Below, one piece after another: positions 1-12,600 of a stretch of 64,000 nucleotides of DNA. How positions within the stretch are numbered: position 1 is the first letter of the stretch; every line of letters begins with the position of its first letter. A program made the position numbers and the translations under genes. A model generated the notes under the pieces. The model ran no database searches. It saw only the letters and a program-made list of their open reading frames with translations, and was not told the origin of the DNA. The stretch is from Diphasiastrum complanatum. Taxonomy: Eukaryota; Streptophyta; Lycopodiopsida; Lycopodiales; Lycopodiaceae. The stretch lies in NCBI GenBank assembly GCA_029204225.1, contig CM055099.1:69361349-69425348 (forward strand), written 5' to 3'.

Positions 1-1290
1 GGGACTACCTTAAAAGGATTTATGAATCCAAAAATACCTCTAGAGTGCTTATGATTAGAAACAAAGTTCTTCAAGCATTAGAGGGAGCGAAGAAAGTGCT
101 CAACAATATGTCTTGAGAATAAAATCTCTCAACAAAGAACTTTCCATCATTAGTGAGGGTATTCATGATGATGAACTTGTTCAAATCATTTTGAATGGTC
201 TTGGAGATGAGTTTTCCAATCTTGTACAAAGCTTTGCTATTCAAGATGCACTACCTTCATTGACAAGCTCCATAGTGTGCTTGTGGCCGAGGAGAGTAGG
301 ATCCTTCATGTCAAGCAAAGGATTGGATCCTTGAAGTTGCACGATGGTGATGAGAAGGCCAACTTCTCAAGCAAGGGAAAGGTAAAGTCAAAGAAGAAGA
401 TCCAACACAAGGAGACCAAGAATGATGATCAACCATCAAGCTCCAAAGGTGGAAAGAAGAACAAAGCCAAACTCAAGTGCTTCTTTTGTGGAAAGAAGGG
501 ACACTTTGCATCTGAGTGTTTTAAGAAGAAGAATGCACAAGAAGAGAGCAAACAAGGCAATCTCACTCTTGAGGAAAATGAGGATGAAGTGGATTCATCC
601 TTGATGGCTTCTACATCAACATCAAGAGCTACTTCAATGACACATGGTGGATTGATAGTGGGGCTAGTTCCCACATGACATTTCAAAAGGATTTTTTGTC
701 AACTCTTGTACCTTTTGTAGGCTGTAAAAAGTCTATTCTAACAGCAAGTGATCAAGAATGTAGAATAGATGGAGTGGGAACTATTCCCTTAAGTCTTGGA
801 TCCTCTAAAAGAGTAGATCTTGATAATGTACTCTATGTTCCTACACTCACTAAGAATTTGTTAAGTGTAGGACAATTGATGGATGATGGCTTAGATGTCC
901 ATTTTAAGCAAGGTGTTTGCTCCATAATGATGAATAATACTTGCATTGTAAAGGGAGTCAAGCAAGGAAGGCTTTTTAAGCTAGATGCTAATGTTTTTCT
1001 TGGAAGTGTGAACATGGTGAAGGAGGAGCTCAATGAAGTGGAGCTTTGGCATAAGAGGTTGGGCCACCCCAGCTTCAAATCTATGGAGATGCTATGCACT
1101 AAGGATCTTGCTCTTGGCCTTCCAAAGACACTCTCAAAGTGTGGAAAAAGTTGTGAAGCTTGTATCCTCTCAAAGGCACACAGGCTACCTTTTGATATCT
1201 CTTCCACTAGATCTACAAAAGCATTAGATCTTATTCATAGTGATGTGCACTCTTTTTCTCAAGAATCTAATGGAGGTGCATATATACATT
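1..1290 (+). pseudogene. copia gag-protease-pre-integrase fragment
   Basis: A Ty1/copia element runs in from the left edge. The Gag tail reads in frame 2 to ~330, then in frame 1 through a CCHC zinc knuckle (CFFCGKKGHFASEC, 478-520). After another frame change come the protease motif DSGASSHM (~654-677) and the pre-integrase stretch LWHKRLGHPS...CEACILSKAHRLPF, ending in the start of the integrase core (DLIHSDVHSF). The element breaks off near 1285. Two frame changes and the missing integrase, RT and RNase H show a dead copy. Confidence 0.88.
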
Positions 1291-1582
1291 TATCTTTTAT
1301 TGTCTGTCTCTAATTTTCGTTCTTGGCCTGTAAGCACAGCACACGATATCAAGTTTGAATAAGCTCAATACTCGATGCACAACTGAATAATTGTTTTGAA
1401 TCATAGAAGTGTACTTTCAGGCATTGCAAGTCTTTTATGCGAGTTTCAAAATTCATAGGAACATACTCTCTCTCAGCTGGCCTTGTATCATCCTTCCTTC
1501 AACCCTTTTTTCTTTTATTTTATGGGATGTGTTTGTTAAAATTTAAGCGAAAGATGGTCTCATGCAGTTGCCTACTTGAGCC
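1291..1582. other. non-coding filler between copia pieces
   Basis: AT-rich sequence with no coding resemblance. It separates the copia integrase start from a copia RNase H piece on the same strand, so it marks an internal deletion plus an insertion. Confidence 0.5.
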
Positions 1583-1950
1583 CTGGGTTTTTTGAAACAT
1601 GAAGTGGAAGTCGGTTGGCCCTTACTGTGTGCTTTTCCTGGTCTAGTAAGAAGCAAAGTACAATTGCTCTATCCACCACAGAAGCATAGTATAAGGCAAT
1701 GTGTAGTGCAGCACATGAAGCTATATGGTTGAGACAAATCTTAGAAGAAGTTGGCATGAAGCAGCAAAATCCCACGACATTACATAGCGACAATCGAAGT
1801 GGCATTCAGCTAGCAAAGAATCCAGTGTTCCATGCGAGAACTAAACACATTGAGATTCGGTATCACTTTATACGTGAGAGGCTTCTGAGTCGTGAAATTC
1901 ATGTTGTTTATTGTAGTACAGAAGAACAACTAACTGAGAGAAAAGTGTGA
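1583..1950 (+). pseudogene. copia RNase H fragment
   Basis: It reads WSSKKQSTIALSTTEA, a stop in place of the Glu codon, then YKAMCSAAHEAIWLRQ, HSDNRSGIQLAKNPVFHART and KHIEIRYHFIRE: the end of copia RNase H. It could be the 3' part of the element at 1-1290, since the strand and order agree. It ends abruptly against a gypsy piece on the other strand. Confidence 0.85.
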
Positions 1951-1956
1951 TAAGTT

Positions 1957-3000
1957 AAGATCAAAACTTTCTGTACTTAAAGTTTGTTGACTTTAAAGCT
2001 ATGTATATGACTGTCCCCAGATTATCAAAAAGGGCTCTCCAAAAGTTGCTAGTGAATTTCGTATCCCGATCCGACACTATACTTTTGGGTAGTCCATGCA
2101 ATCTAAAGATGTGACGAATAAACAAATGAGAAGCTTTGGGTCCTTTAAGCTTTTTCTTACAAGGAATAAAATGAGTCTGTTTGTTAAATCTATCAATGAT
2201 AGTCCATATCATCTCATTTCCATTTTTGGTTTTAGGCAACCCAGAGATAAAGTCCATGGTAATATATTCCCAGGGTGCTTCAGGAATAGGCAAGGGATGA
2301 AGTAATCTTGGAGTTCTTAATCCTTGCCCATCTTTATTGTGTTGACAAACTAGGCATGCATTTATGTAATGCCTTGTGTCTCGATGCATGTTAGGCCAAT
2401 AAAAGAATCTTTTCAGAGCTTCCAGCATTGAAGGGGTTCCTCTATGTCCTGCATAGGGAGGACTATGGGCTTCTTGAAGGATATTGGTTCTAAATGCTAT
2501 AAAAATACATAACTTATCTTCTTTGAATAAATATCCTTCTTTCAAAACAAGTCTTTATGACTTTGATTTCTTTCAAGTATTTCAAAGATATGCTGGAAAT
2601 CAGAATCACTAGCATACATACTTTTCATAGGAACGAAATCTTCATGATATGCTAGGGAAATATGGTTGACCTTTGGGATTCTTGATAATGCATTGGCGAC
2701 CTTATTGTCCTTTCCTGGGTGATGAAGTAGCTGAAAATGGAAAGTGCTACGGTAGTTAGCCCATTTTAGATGTTTTTCTCGAATTAGTTGTTGGGTGAGA
2801 AAGTACCTAAGGCTTTGATGATCTGTTTTAACTAGGAAATCATTTTCTAGTAGATAGTGCTTCCATAACTTAAGGGCATGAATAATGGCCAAAAGTTCTT
2901 CTTCACAAATGTCATACTGTACTTCTGCCCCTTGAAGTCATCTGCTTTCAAAGGCTACACATGACCTTCTTGGTTTAAGACTGCCCCAATACAGTCTAAA
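1957..3000 (-). pseudogene. Ty3/gypsy RNase H-integrase fragment
   Basis: Reading down from 3000 it encodes the end of RNase H (DCIGAVLNQEGHV, TDHQSLRYF, DNKVANALSRIP), then an integrase zinc finger (H-X-H...CLVCQ), then the core with MDFISGLPKT and IVSDRDTKFTSNFW. A frame change falls at ~2545. The core stops before the catalytic Glu region near 1990. Both ends are cut, and no LTR is seen. Confidence 0.88.
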
Positions 3001-4990
3001 CTTTATGAGTTGATTGTTTGGTCTTGTTTGTGCTTACAATAAATAAGTATGTCCATGTTCGTTGACAAATGTTCATATGGTTGTAGGTGTATGATCAAGT
3101 CCATGTTGGTACCCCTTGCTTTTTTACCATATTAGGATGCATTTCCTGCATGTTGTACCATTGTGTGATGAGACACTCAACCTTGTTGCTAGAAACTTTG
3201 ACTTTTTACTTTGGAAGGTCATGGATATTAATGTCAATTTGTTTGATATGGTAGTTGAGAATGAGGTAGATTTGCATACATGGGTGACAACTACGATGTC
3301 AAGGATGAGGAGCGCCCATGCCACACGCTCATACGAGACATAGATGAGAACACAACATTGACAATCTCTCACAAAGATATGGCCCATGGCCTCATGGACA
3401 TGGAAACTCGAGAAATGTTGGCTAATTTTTTCATTCAATGTGTTGATGAGCTAGAGACCATCTTAGTGAGGGTAGAGAATAGTTTATATGGACGTTTGAC
3501 TACGATACATGTACCTCGTTGTGTATGAATGGAACATACAACTTTTATGTACAAATATTCACAAATGTTTTGCACATACTTGAGTTTACAATCATTAGCA
3601 TATGAATGCTACTGAATGTGGATGAGCATTGAAATACAACTTGCCACACTTCAAGAACAATGGTTGTAGTAATGAAAGAAATTGATGAAGATAAACTTCC
3701 AGAACTCCTTAAAATGTACTCAAATTGTGTCCAAACTCACCTATTGCTATTGTTATCAACAACAACAAAATCCTTGCCAATTATGTATAGATTACTACAA
3801 AATGTATGTAACTGGGTGTTGGTTTCCATTGAAAAACATAGATATCTCAAACGTTGGTTTCCACACATGTACTAGTGAATTTCTTCAACTACTGACATTC
3901 CTTCATAATTAGGTTCCAAAATAAGATAATCGCTTATGAATGTAGAATATTAACTACTGGTCATGCTCTATAATTGCATTGCAACAATGACATCAAGTAT
4001 GCATTGAAATTATCTTAAGTTTTTTGCATGCAAATCTCCTACATTGAACGATAGCATCCTAGTGTTATTGGTGGTCCATATATGTAACTATACTTACAAC
4101 ACATTATTGCTCATTTTTTAGAATAATCATCTTGCCATTCATTCATCAAACGCTTTGCATTTCACTATTGCACGTCTTTATTACAATACTAGTTGTAATG
4201 CAAAACATACATGAAACAACTAACATCCACGTGCACAAGTCTGCAAGAACAATAGGAGTCATACATGTAATATCATCCACAACAAGATTGTACTAAAACA
4301 ACCTACAACACATTAGATGGACTTCCTTGACATAATTTTGGTAATAGATTCTACGTCGATCGTCCATGCATCACACTTTCTTAAACACCATGCAATGTGC
4401 TTCAAATAGCTTTTCTCATTTTGTTACGTCCATGTTTTGTGCCGAAAGAGTCCCTTGATGTGCCACATTGCTTTGATGATCTTATAATTAAATTGCCACA
4501 TAGGAGCAAGTCAACATAGTTTTGATAGGGTTAGGGCCTTGTATTTCATATGCAATGTTGTGTTTATGCTTTGCAATAATAGTTCACATGTTCAATAAAT
4601 TTGAGCACTACTAACATGCAAAGCTTTATTATCCATGATAATACATATTTGGAAACAAGCTTCATATAAGGTGTGCACCCATGTGTGCAAGCGAGCTTGG
4701 AGGGGCACCTAGATCCAACATCCAAGCCGAGTGTGAGTGCTCACATGTGTGGGTTACGCGAATCATCTGAAGTATTTATTTATAGTCACCATACCAAGCC
4801 AAATGGGCAACTCATAGTGCATTCAAGCACCATCGCAGTGGAGACGTCTAGTAATCTCAATGCTACATTTGGGAGTGTGACCTACTATAAGTAAAGACAT
4901 CATGTACTCTTGCAAGGGTGCTCCAAGTGGAGCTCTAGTGGAGGTCTCAAACAAGGGACACCCCTTTTAGATAAGGGCAGGGCCCTTTAC
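3001..4990. other. intergenic, no recognised gene
   Basis: AT-rich sequence. An open stretch at 3116-3528 (two overlapping frames) has no family resemblance that I can name. From 3530 to 4990 I see no coding signal or structured repeat. Confidence 0.5.
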
Positions 4991-5200
4991 ATTTCGTTAG
5001 GGTCATGGCCCTTCTTTATGTGGCAGGCCTAAGCCCAAGACGAGAACACGTCCATCGACACACAGGCTTTTCTGCCTTATCGCCATATCTCTTTCTCGCA
5101 CAGGTTCTTCCGTTTTCCCTCGTCCTCGTCTCTCGTCTCTCGTCTTTCGTCTTTCTGGAGGATCTTTTCTCTGGCTCAGCTAGTACTGTTATCTACACCA
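4991..5200 (+). promoter_or_regulatory. possible PPL1 5' leader or promoter region
   Basis: This is more GC-rich than its surroundings. At 5100-5160 it carries a CT-rich tract with repeated CTCGTCT units, like many plant 5' UTRs. It lies upstream of the predicted 5'-UTR intron of the PPL1 homologue. No TATA box or clear donor was identified, so this is only a candidate. Confidence 0.2.
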
Positions 5201-5220
5201 CCATAATGTGGACTAATTTC

Positions 5221-5441
5221 AACATTGATACCTTTCTATCTGAACAAATTGCATGATTATGTATGTGCAGAGACCAGATGTGCTTTGTTTGTAATAATTT
5301 TAGTTAAAATATGCTGCTGTACACTCATTCTAAGATTGATGCCATGTTTTTTGAACAAATAGCTTGCTGTTGTATGCGCAGAGACCAAATGTGTTTTGTT
5401 TGGAACAATTTTCACTAGAATATGCTTCGTAGACTGGCTGT
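5221..5441. repeat. two-copy ~110-bp imperfect tandem repeat
   Basis: 5221-5330 and 5332-5441 share the order AACAAAT, ATG(T/C)GCAGAGACCA, ATGTG(C/T)TTTGTTTG and a closing TATGCT, with many substitutions. Confidence 0.6.
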
Positions 5442-6090
5442 TGCTGCAATTCGACCTTCATTATATATGTAGATTATAGCTAACCTTTGTTTGAGTTTCA
5501 TATTAGAGTATTATTTAACTTTAAGAATCAGTGAACAACGTTTCAGCTTTGCGGCTTCAAAGCCTATGTGCAGGGCCAGATGTATTGCGTTTATAACAAT
5601 TGTAGCTTCTTAGACTCGCTGTTGCTTCGATTTTACATTCATTACAGATGTAGATTGCAGCGTGCCTTTATTTCATTTCATATTAGAACAATGGTTAGCC
5701 CTGAGCATTACAGAACACTGCTGAAGCTCTAGCGCCTTCTGAGACTCGCTGTTGCCTCGATTTGACATTCACTGTAAATGTAGATTGCAGCTTGCCTTTG
5801 TTTCAGTCTTGCTATAGAGCACCGTGTAGCCCTGATAATCGCTTAAGCTCTGCCACCTTCGACTCGCTGTTGCTTCAATTTGATGTTCGCTATAACGATT
5901 GCACTTTGCCTTTGTCACGATTTGGTCCTCAGAATCACTGAAGAACTCTTGTGCTTTGCCGCTTAAAATCTCACTGTTGCTTCAAGCTGACATTCCTGAT
6001 AAATGTAGATTGCACCTTACCTTTGTTTCAGTTTCCTAACAGAGCACTATTTAAGAATTGCTGAACACGCTTAAGCTCTGCGGCGCCAAA
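5432..6090. repeat. degenerate tandem array, five units of ~110-180 bp
   Basis: Units start with GACTCGCTGTTGCTTC-like sequence at 5432, 5613, 5743, 5861 and ~5968. Each continues with ACATTC...TAAATGTAGATTGCA and CCTTTGTTTCAG, then CTTAAGCTCTGC. Spacing shrinks from 181 to ~108 bp through indels. No coding sense. Confidence 0.7.
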
Positions 6091-6164
6091 GTCTATTGCT
6101 CTAAAGGCAAAGGTTTATGTGCACTTTGTCAGATTGCAAGTGTATATGTCACGACGTGGCTCTT

Positions 6165-6470
6165 TAAGCACTTAGTTCGTCTTGCAGCTTCCACTATTAT
6201 TTTTTGGTGCGTCTAGTATTTACACTATTGTACCTTCTTGCTCCTTCTAATTTTACAATTATTGCATTTAGTTCGTCTTTCTGCTTCTAACTTATGGCGA
6301 CTGCTTATATGATTGTGCTTACTTCGTCTTGCTGCTTCTAGTTTTTTTATTATTGAATTGAGTTCATGTAGTTTTTGTATCGTTGCACTTGACTCGTCTT
6401 GCTTGATTATAATTTTCATACTATTCCACTTAGTTCGTCTTGCCTGCTTCTAGTTTTAATATAATTGCAA
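6165..6470. repeat. degenerate short tandem array (~50-60 bp unit)
   Basis: At least five copies of a unit like TTAGTTCGTCTTGCTGCTTC followed by TAGTTTT...ATTATTGCA. The array ends about 40 bases before the acceptor of PPL1 exon 1, so it is probably in the 5'-UTR intron. Confidence 0.65.
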
Positions 6471-6516
6471 GAGGAGCTGAGATGCATTTTTTGTTTTACA
6501 ATGTTTCAGGTGGAGC

Positions 6517-6600
6517 ATGGCAGGTCTGCAGATAGGCAGTTATCTCAGCTGTCCCGTTGGTAGAACACACAGACTTTTCTCGCCTCGTTATGCACCCGAG
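6517..6600 (+). CDS. PPL1: PPL1 coding exon 1 (transit peptide start)
   Basis: ATG at 6517 opens 28 codons beginning [10 protein letters not shown], rich in Ser, Arg and hydroxylated residues and poor in acidic ones, as plastid transit peptides are. A good acceptor (TTTCAG, ending 6509) lies 7 bases before the ATG, so a 5'-UTR intron is likely. An upstream ATG at 6482 would then be intronic. The exon ends CCC GAG at 6600 with a weak donor GTGCTG, phase 0. It was chosen because of the phase match to exon 2 and its composition, not by sequence similarity. Confidence 0.6.
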
Positions 6601-9600
6601 GTGCTGTCTATGACATAACTTTTGTTTAACTTTCTTACCTTTTAAGAGACACATTTCACGTTCATTCTCCTCTAGAAGGTCTTATTTCCAGTTTTTTTCA
6701 TTATGATAACTTGAATCTCCCAGTGCACATGCCAATAAAAGCTATGGTAATAAATAATAAAAAAGCATAATACTTAACATGGTAACACAAAAGTATAGTA
6801 TCCCCATGCTAGCAGAGTTAGATAAGCGCACTTGTTGCATCCTCAAAGCTGTAGGTTTGAGTCCGAGTTGTTGCGGAATTAGGATACCTAGGAACCTAGT
6901 GTTCCAAATATGACGTGTTCGTCGTCCCTGGAGGTTCAATGTGGTATAATGCACATATTGATGCTAGTGCAACTACAAAAAAAAATTATAGAACTATATA
7001 AGGAACTACAAATACTTAGTGTTTACAATAATTGCCATTCATTTCATAGAATGTAAAGTACCATGATAGATAGTTTCATCTCTATACAATCACATAATGG
7101 GCAGGATGGTGTGGTGGCCTCCAAAAGTGCTTTACGAAGTTACCCCTTAGACCAAGAACACATACTTCCTATTTTGCATGCTTTGCATATCTAGGCTAGA
7201 TCCTATTCATTTCAAAAGTACTCGTATGGTTCAAGAGCTTTCTTACCAAATTGATACCTTTTCTGGCCAAGCTGATTTCCACATTATTCTTATGGGGCTT
7301 TTTGGCATTGTTTTTGGTGCTGATTGGTTTCCCTTATTGGGATGTGCTACTATCAATCTTGCCCTACCTTTGATATAATGTTATCGTTGCCAAAAAGTTC
7401 ATTCACATTCTTCCTAAAGCTCTTTGTGTGGCCCTCCTTTGTATTCATCTTTTTTTTGATCGACTTCCCTTCCACCCGCTATTTTTGATCTTTTTCAATC
7501 TTACGGTTCCATTTGCTTATACATCAATTATCAGTCTTTACGATATCTTGAGACTTGGGACAATCTTAGTGATCACCAATTTTGTCGGATGCAGTTTCTT
7601 TAGTGATCTCATTACCAATTGCATTCTTGTTGCTAATGCTTTATCATATTTACCTACTCTTCTTTGTACCCTCACTAGTTTCTGATTGGTTTGATATTCT
7701 TCATTTTGCATATCTGGGTTGTCCTAATTTTTGAGGTGTTCATCCTGCTACACAGCCGCCTTCTTTATTCGCCATCAGGTTTACTTTCTTGTCGATCGTC
7801 GTCTCTATCAATATGGGGCTCTATTTGGATCTTCGATTTAGACTTTATTTGATATCCATTATTCTTGCATTGTTGGTAATTTTGGTTTTCAAAAGTCCTT
7901 TGCCCTTCTTCAGCCTCATTTCTATTATCCTCAGTTGCAACTTGATCTAGCCACTATTATACGGACTTCTACTTTTTGCGCTCACAATAAGTATTCTTGT
8001 GCTAACTCTCCCAGTTTTTACAACATTTGTTGATTTTACATCACCAATGGACTGATATATTCATGGATTTTGTTTTAGGTTTTCCTCACTCACAGCCTGC
8101 TGGACATGGCGTTTGTCTTGTTGTATTAGAATTTATGGAATGTGTTCATAACTTGTTATGAGAGCATGTTCCTGAGTGATTTGGAAGGTTTCAATTTCTT
8201 TGGATTTTTTTTTCTCTCTAGCTACTTTCTCTTTGTCCAATTTCTCTCTCTAGTCATTTTTTCTCTCTAGCTACTTTCTCTTTGTCCAATTTCTGTCTAG
8301 TCGTTTTTGCTGTAGGCCTAAATTGACTTTTTTTACCATAACGTTTTTTGTTTGTGATTAGAATTGAGTTTCATCAGTCGCGTTGGTTTTCTAGTAGTTA
8401 GATGCCCTTGGAGATGTGCATTTTTTTGTCGGTTGTTTTTGGAAATCATAATCTCAAAAACCCGATCTGTTAACTTTTAAAGGTTGTCTTTTTTGATGAT
8501 AAAAGTTGGAGAGACCTATTTTTTTGGCAGCACAGGATTTAAGCTGAGAAGCAGACGACGCATCAATCGGAGCTAGTTTTCAAAAGTTATTGCAAAACCA
8601 GCATTGTGGTCAATGGGGTTATTTAATTTCCATTTTATGGAGAGTACCTTTTTCTTCAACATTTATGTGGATCTACATGTTATATGTTGTCCTACAAGGC
8701 TAAAGATCCATTTTCTTTTTTTTGTGACTTGCTAGAAGTGAAGATATTGCAAAGTCAAACTTTGTTCAAATTGTTCCATTTTATGGTCTGCAAGGCTTAG
8801 ATTCCATATCCGGAGGATTCCTACTCGTGTCTTTATCTAGCTTTGTTGGGCCATAGGGCTGGCTTGGGATATTTCCTTTTGAAGCAAATTTGGTAGTGAC
8901 ATGTATCATGATACCTTCATTTGGCATTTGTGGGTTATCCATGTATCTTGAAAGAGCTTCATGTACCTCATTTCACTATTTTGTACGACTTTGCAGTTCA
9001 ACATAATTCCTTTATGCAGGTACTTACATGCATATGCTCTTTTTATGGCTTGGTTCAACATCAACTATATGTGATGACATCTTTGATGTTCCTACTAGAT
9101 GCTGCTTTACACATGTCCAGATCGAGGGCAATGTTTTTTTTTGTGCGAGAAAGTTATGGACTACTAACTGCATAGACTTTTGTCCACGTATGAGTGTCTA
9201 TCAATGTTTGTTGAACTTGTTGAATGTTTGAGAGGTAAATGGCTACATTAGATTGTACTATCACCAAAAACTCTTTACTATTTTATATCGGTGTTCTATT
9301 GAGTTCATTGAACTTTCTAGAGGTATATGTTTATTGACATTGACAACACTTAAAGGACATTATGTTTTACTCCCAAGCAATTGGATGTTATATACCTTCT
9401 AAAGACATCCATGTGGAGAATTATCAATGGTTTGCAATGCAATTCGCAATTGTTGCAAAACCTGGGAAAATCCAATGATCCCGGGCTCAAAAATCCATTA
9501 TCCCCTATACATGGAACAATAGCTTGCAGAAATAGATTGAAAAATTATAACTTACTTGTGGCAAGAAATTGAAGGAGCTGGCAGCACATTACTTGATGCA

Positions 9601-12600
9601 AAATCGATAAGAATGCTATGATATATGTTTTAGTAGTTACATTGAATCAATTTTTATTGGTGCTTCAGGCATACTAGTTTTTGGTATTTTGATTCTTACT
9701 CAATAAATGCATTAGAAAACTTAGGAAAGTTTAAACATTTGAAACTTACGAATCGAAGCTTCTTACACATGATCATTGACAAGAATATTCAATTGCAATT
9801 ATGATTGAAATTTAGAAGTCCTCTTATGCAGTCTTTGTGCATGAACTCTAACTCCAAGTACTTCTATTTTGTTGCTATGATGTGCTATCTGATCAGTACA
9901 CTATGATTAGTAGAAACAAATTTTGGGTTGGTTTTTCATTGTAGGTTGCTTCTTTCAGCCAAGGTTCTGATGCAAGAGCATGTACTAAATTGCAAATTTG
10001 TGCAGTAGCTTCTTTGGGGGAGTCAAACAATGGCAAGTATCAACTGTTTCTTGTCTATTGCCTTTGAACTCTAATTTCAATTGTTGATTAAATCATCACT
10101 TATTGACTTGCATCACAAATAAAGCTACACATCCACGCACATTCTCAAAAAGCATATAAGACCTAATAGTACATGTCAAGTGTGATAGTCTATGTAGGAG
10201 CATAGAAAACATGCCTCGAAAAAACAAAGATCCAAAAATGGAAACTAGTCTATGAAAACATCTAAATGAGTTCTAAAGGAAACTCAATGGACTCTAAGTG
10301 AAAATTGGAAGGGCGCTCTGCATAAATGAGCAGCTACTGTAAATGATATTGTTATACAATGATATACTAGTCAGTGTCATGAGCTGTACATACACAAAGT
10401 CAAATAGCAGGTCCTGGTAGAGTTGGAACTCTATTAAAATAGGACAGGATAGATGGTCTTGACATTGTAGATAATGTTGAAGATGGAGGGGGGTCGTCAT
10501 TTCCGAGGTCTTTGAATAGCTCTCGTGCGTAGTGGTAAACGCTTCCTTTGACCACGATGTTGATCATGGGATGGGAATTAGACTCATCCTCATATAGTGT
10601 CTCACTCTCAGTATATGCTCTAGAACGTCTCCTCGGGGAAAAAGAGATAGTCTAGGGTTGGGAGCTTATATCTCCCAATGAGGCCTCTTGGCATGTATGT
10701 CGACGTAGATGAAACATAAACAAAAACGCTCAAGACTAACCAAGGATGCATGACTCTTCCTCACACTAGCTACTGCAACCTATCTCATACTAAATATAGG
10801 ACCTGTGAAAAGTGTGCTCAAGTATTTGTAGGATGATACAATCCGGTATGTATAGTTTGTTGGAGTTTATAATCTTACTCCTACTCACCTAATTCTATCT
10901 TCTGGTACTCTTGTACCATGTAAGTACTCACTCTCTACAACAATCTGCCGAAATGAACTATTATTTGAGATAGTTTGCAGTTTTACACACACATTCGAAT
11001 AGTCTGTAGAAATACACGGATATTTGAAGCAGAGCCATCGACATCGACCAATCGACATTGTCGACACTATCAGCCTTTTCGACACTATCGTCACTATCAA
11101 CATTGTCGACACTATCGACACTAGCGAATGTCGAATGGTACCACTCAAAATGGAGCTCTTCCTCTGCCTAATCTGAAGCAGATTAAGTCACTGTTTGAAC
11201 ATGCTACTATATACAATAATTGCACATTTTCGCGACTGTATAGTTTGCACTAAACTGTTTAGCATTATCTTGTAAACACTACATCGTGCCTAACACAAGA
11301 ACAAGTTAGCCACGATCTTTGTAACTTTGTATATATACAACAAATCAGAATAAGTAGACAATGCAAGATGTGTGATTTAGAGTTCAAGTGAGAACTCAAT
11401 TGTATCAGATTATCTGATTCCTGAGAATTGGAGATTTTGTGAGTGAGTGTAATTCAAGAAGATAGAGATATTGTTTCATCTATAACACACATAGTAGGAT
11501 CACAACGCTTAGCGAACAACTATTGTGAACCATTATCAGTCACAGGATTCTCCTTTTCGTGATTAGATAGTGTTATCACAACAACTTATATACAGATTCT
11601 TTCTTTTCTTCACATGCTTTAGCATTGTCGAATGCTCTTAATTCCTATCTTTCTTTCTATTTCTGATACTCGCTCCACTGTCTAATGTAGAATATTTGAT
11701 TCTAAGATTGCACGGCTGTTCATAGACGCCTAAACATGAAGCACACTCACATGAAAAATATCATAGGCTCGTGTCGTCAAAGGTAATTGAAGACGATATG
11801 TAACTAGACTAACATGCTACAAAATTTGGAAAAGTTCCATAATAACTTCGTGGAAGCCTGACCTTGAAAAAAGGTTATGTTGAGCAAAACTTAAGCTCAA
11901 GTAAACTATATCACCCTCCTAAAACTTAACATGGTGATGATGCTTATCTAAAGAAGATCGATGCCGCTATTGAATCTTAAGTAAATGAATAGTAGCGTGA
12001 GCAATAAAATCGTGGGCATCTGAAAGAAAAAAAGCAAGTGTCATTGGAGCATCATCTGGCGGCGAAGGTATTGCTTAGAACCTTTTTCTAATCAACAAGA
12101 AGAACAAGAGCACCAAAGGGAATATGATTGGGTATAATGAGACCTTGCTGTAGGAGGGCTTGGACTTGACACTCAACTTTAGCACGTTCAGAGATAGGCA
12201 TACGATATGGATCACGAGAGGGAGGGGAGGAATGAGAAAGCAAATCAATTTGGTGACTCACGTTAAGTAGGAAAATGGTACCAAGTTGTAGATGTGGAAC
12301 TGCAAACTCAACAAGAATAATCTTCCGTGGGACGGAAGGCTTTAGCTCGCATCTTATGCGATAATATAATAATCTATAGTTGTGAGATACAAGCTCAATT
12401 GGATGAGGTGGGACCTGTCCACCATGCCGCCGCTGCCCATAAGGCTGGGGGGGTGACAAGCTTATCAAAGGGCTTACACTTACTCGGGGTGTCTCAAATG
12501 AACTTACGGAAATAAAAAACTCCCTAACTGGACAAGGGAAGCATCACCCTTCCCAAATCGAGCAATAGCTGCCTGTCTCATTCTGAGTAGTAAAAAGCAC

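Noticed and set aside
3116-3528. Overlapping frames of 75-104 codons on both strands
   Set aside because: Two strands open at once and no family resemblance; not enough to call a gene.
5005-5256. Reading frame starting MALLYVAGL as the first PPL1 exon
   Set aside because: It starts with MA and has some Ser/Arg, but no donor joins it in phase to the known exons, and its hydrophobic middle is unlike a transit peptide. The exon at 6517 fits better.
6795-6870. Intact tRNA gene
   Set aside because: A and B boxes are well spaced, but the anticodon arm does not give a proper 7-base loop and the acceptor ends do not pair; a SINE or pseudogene is more likely.
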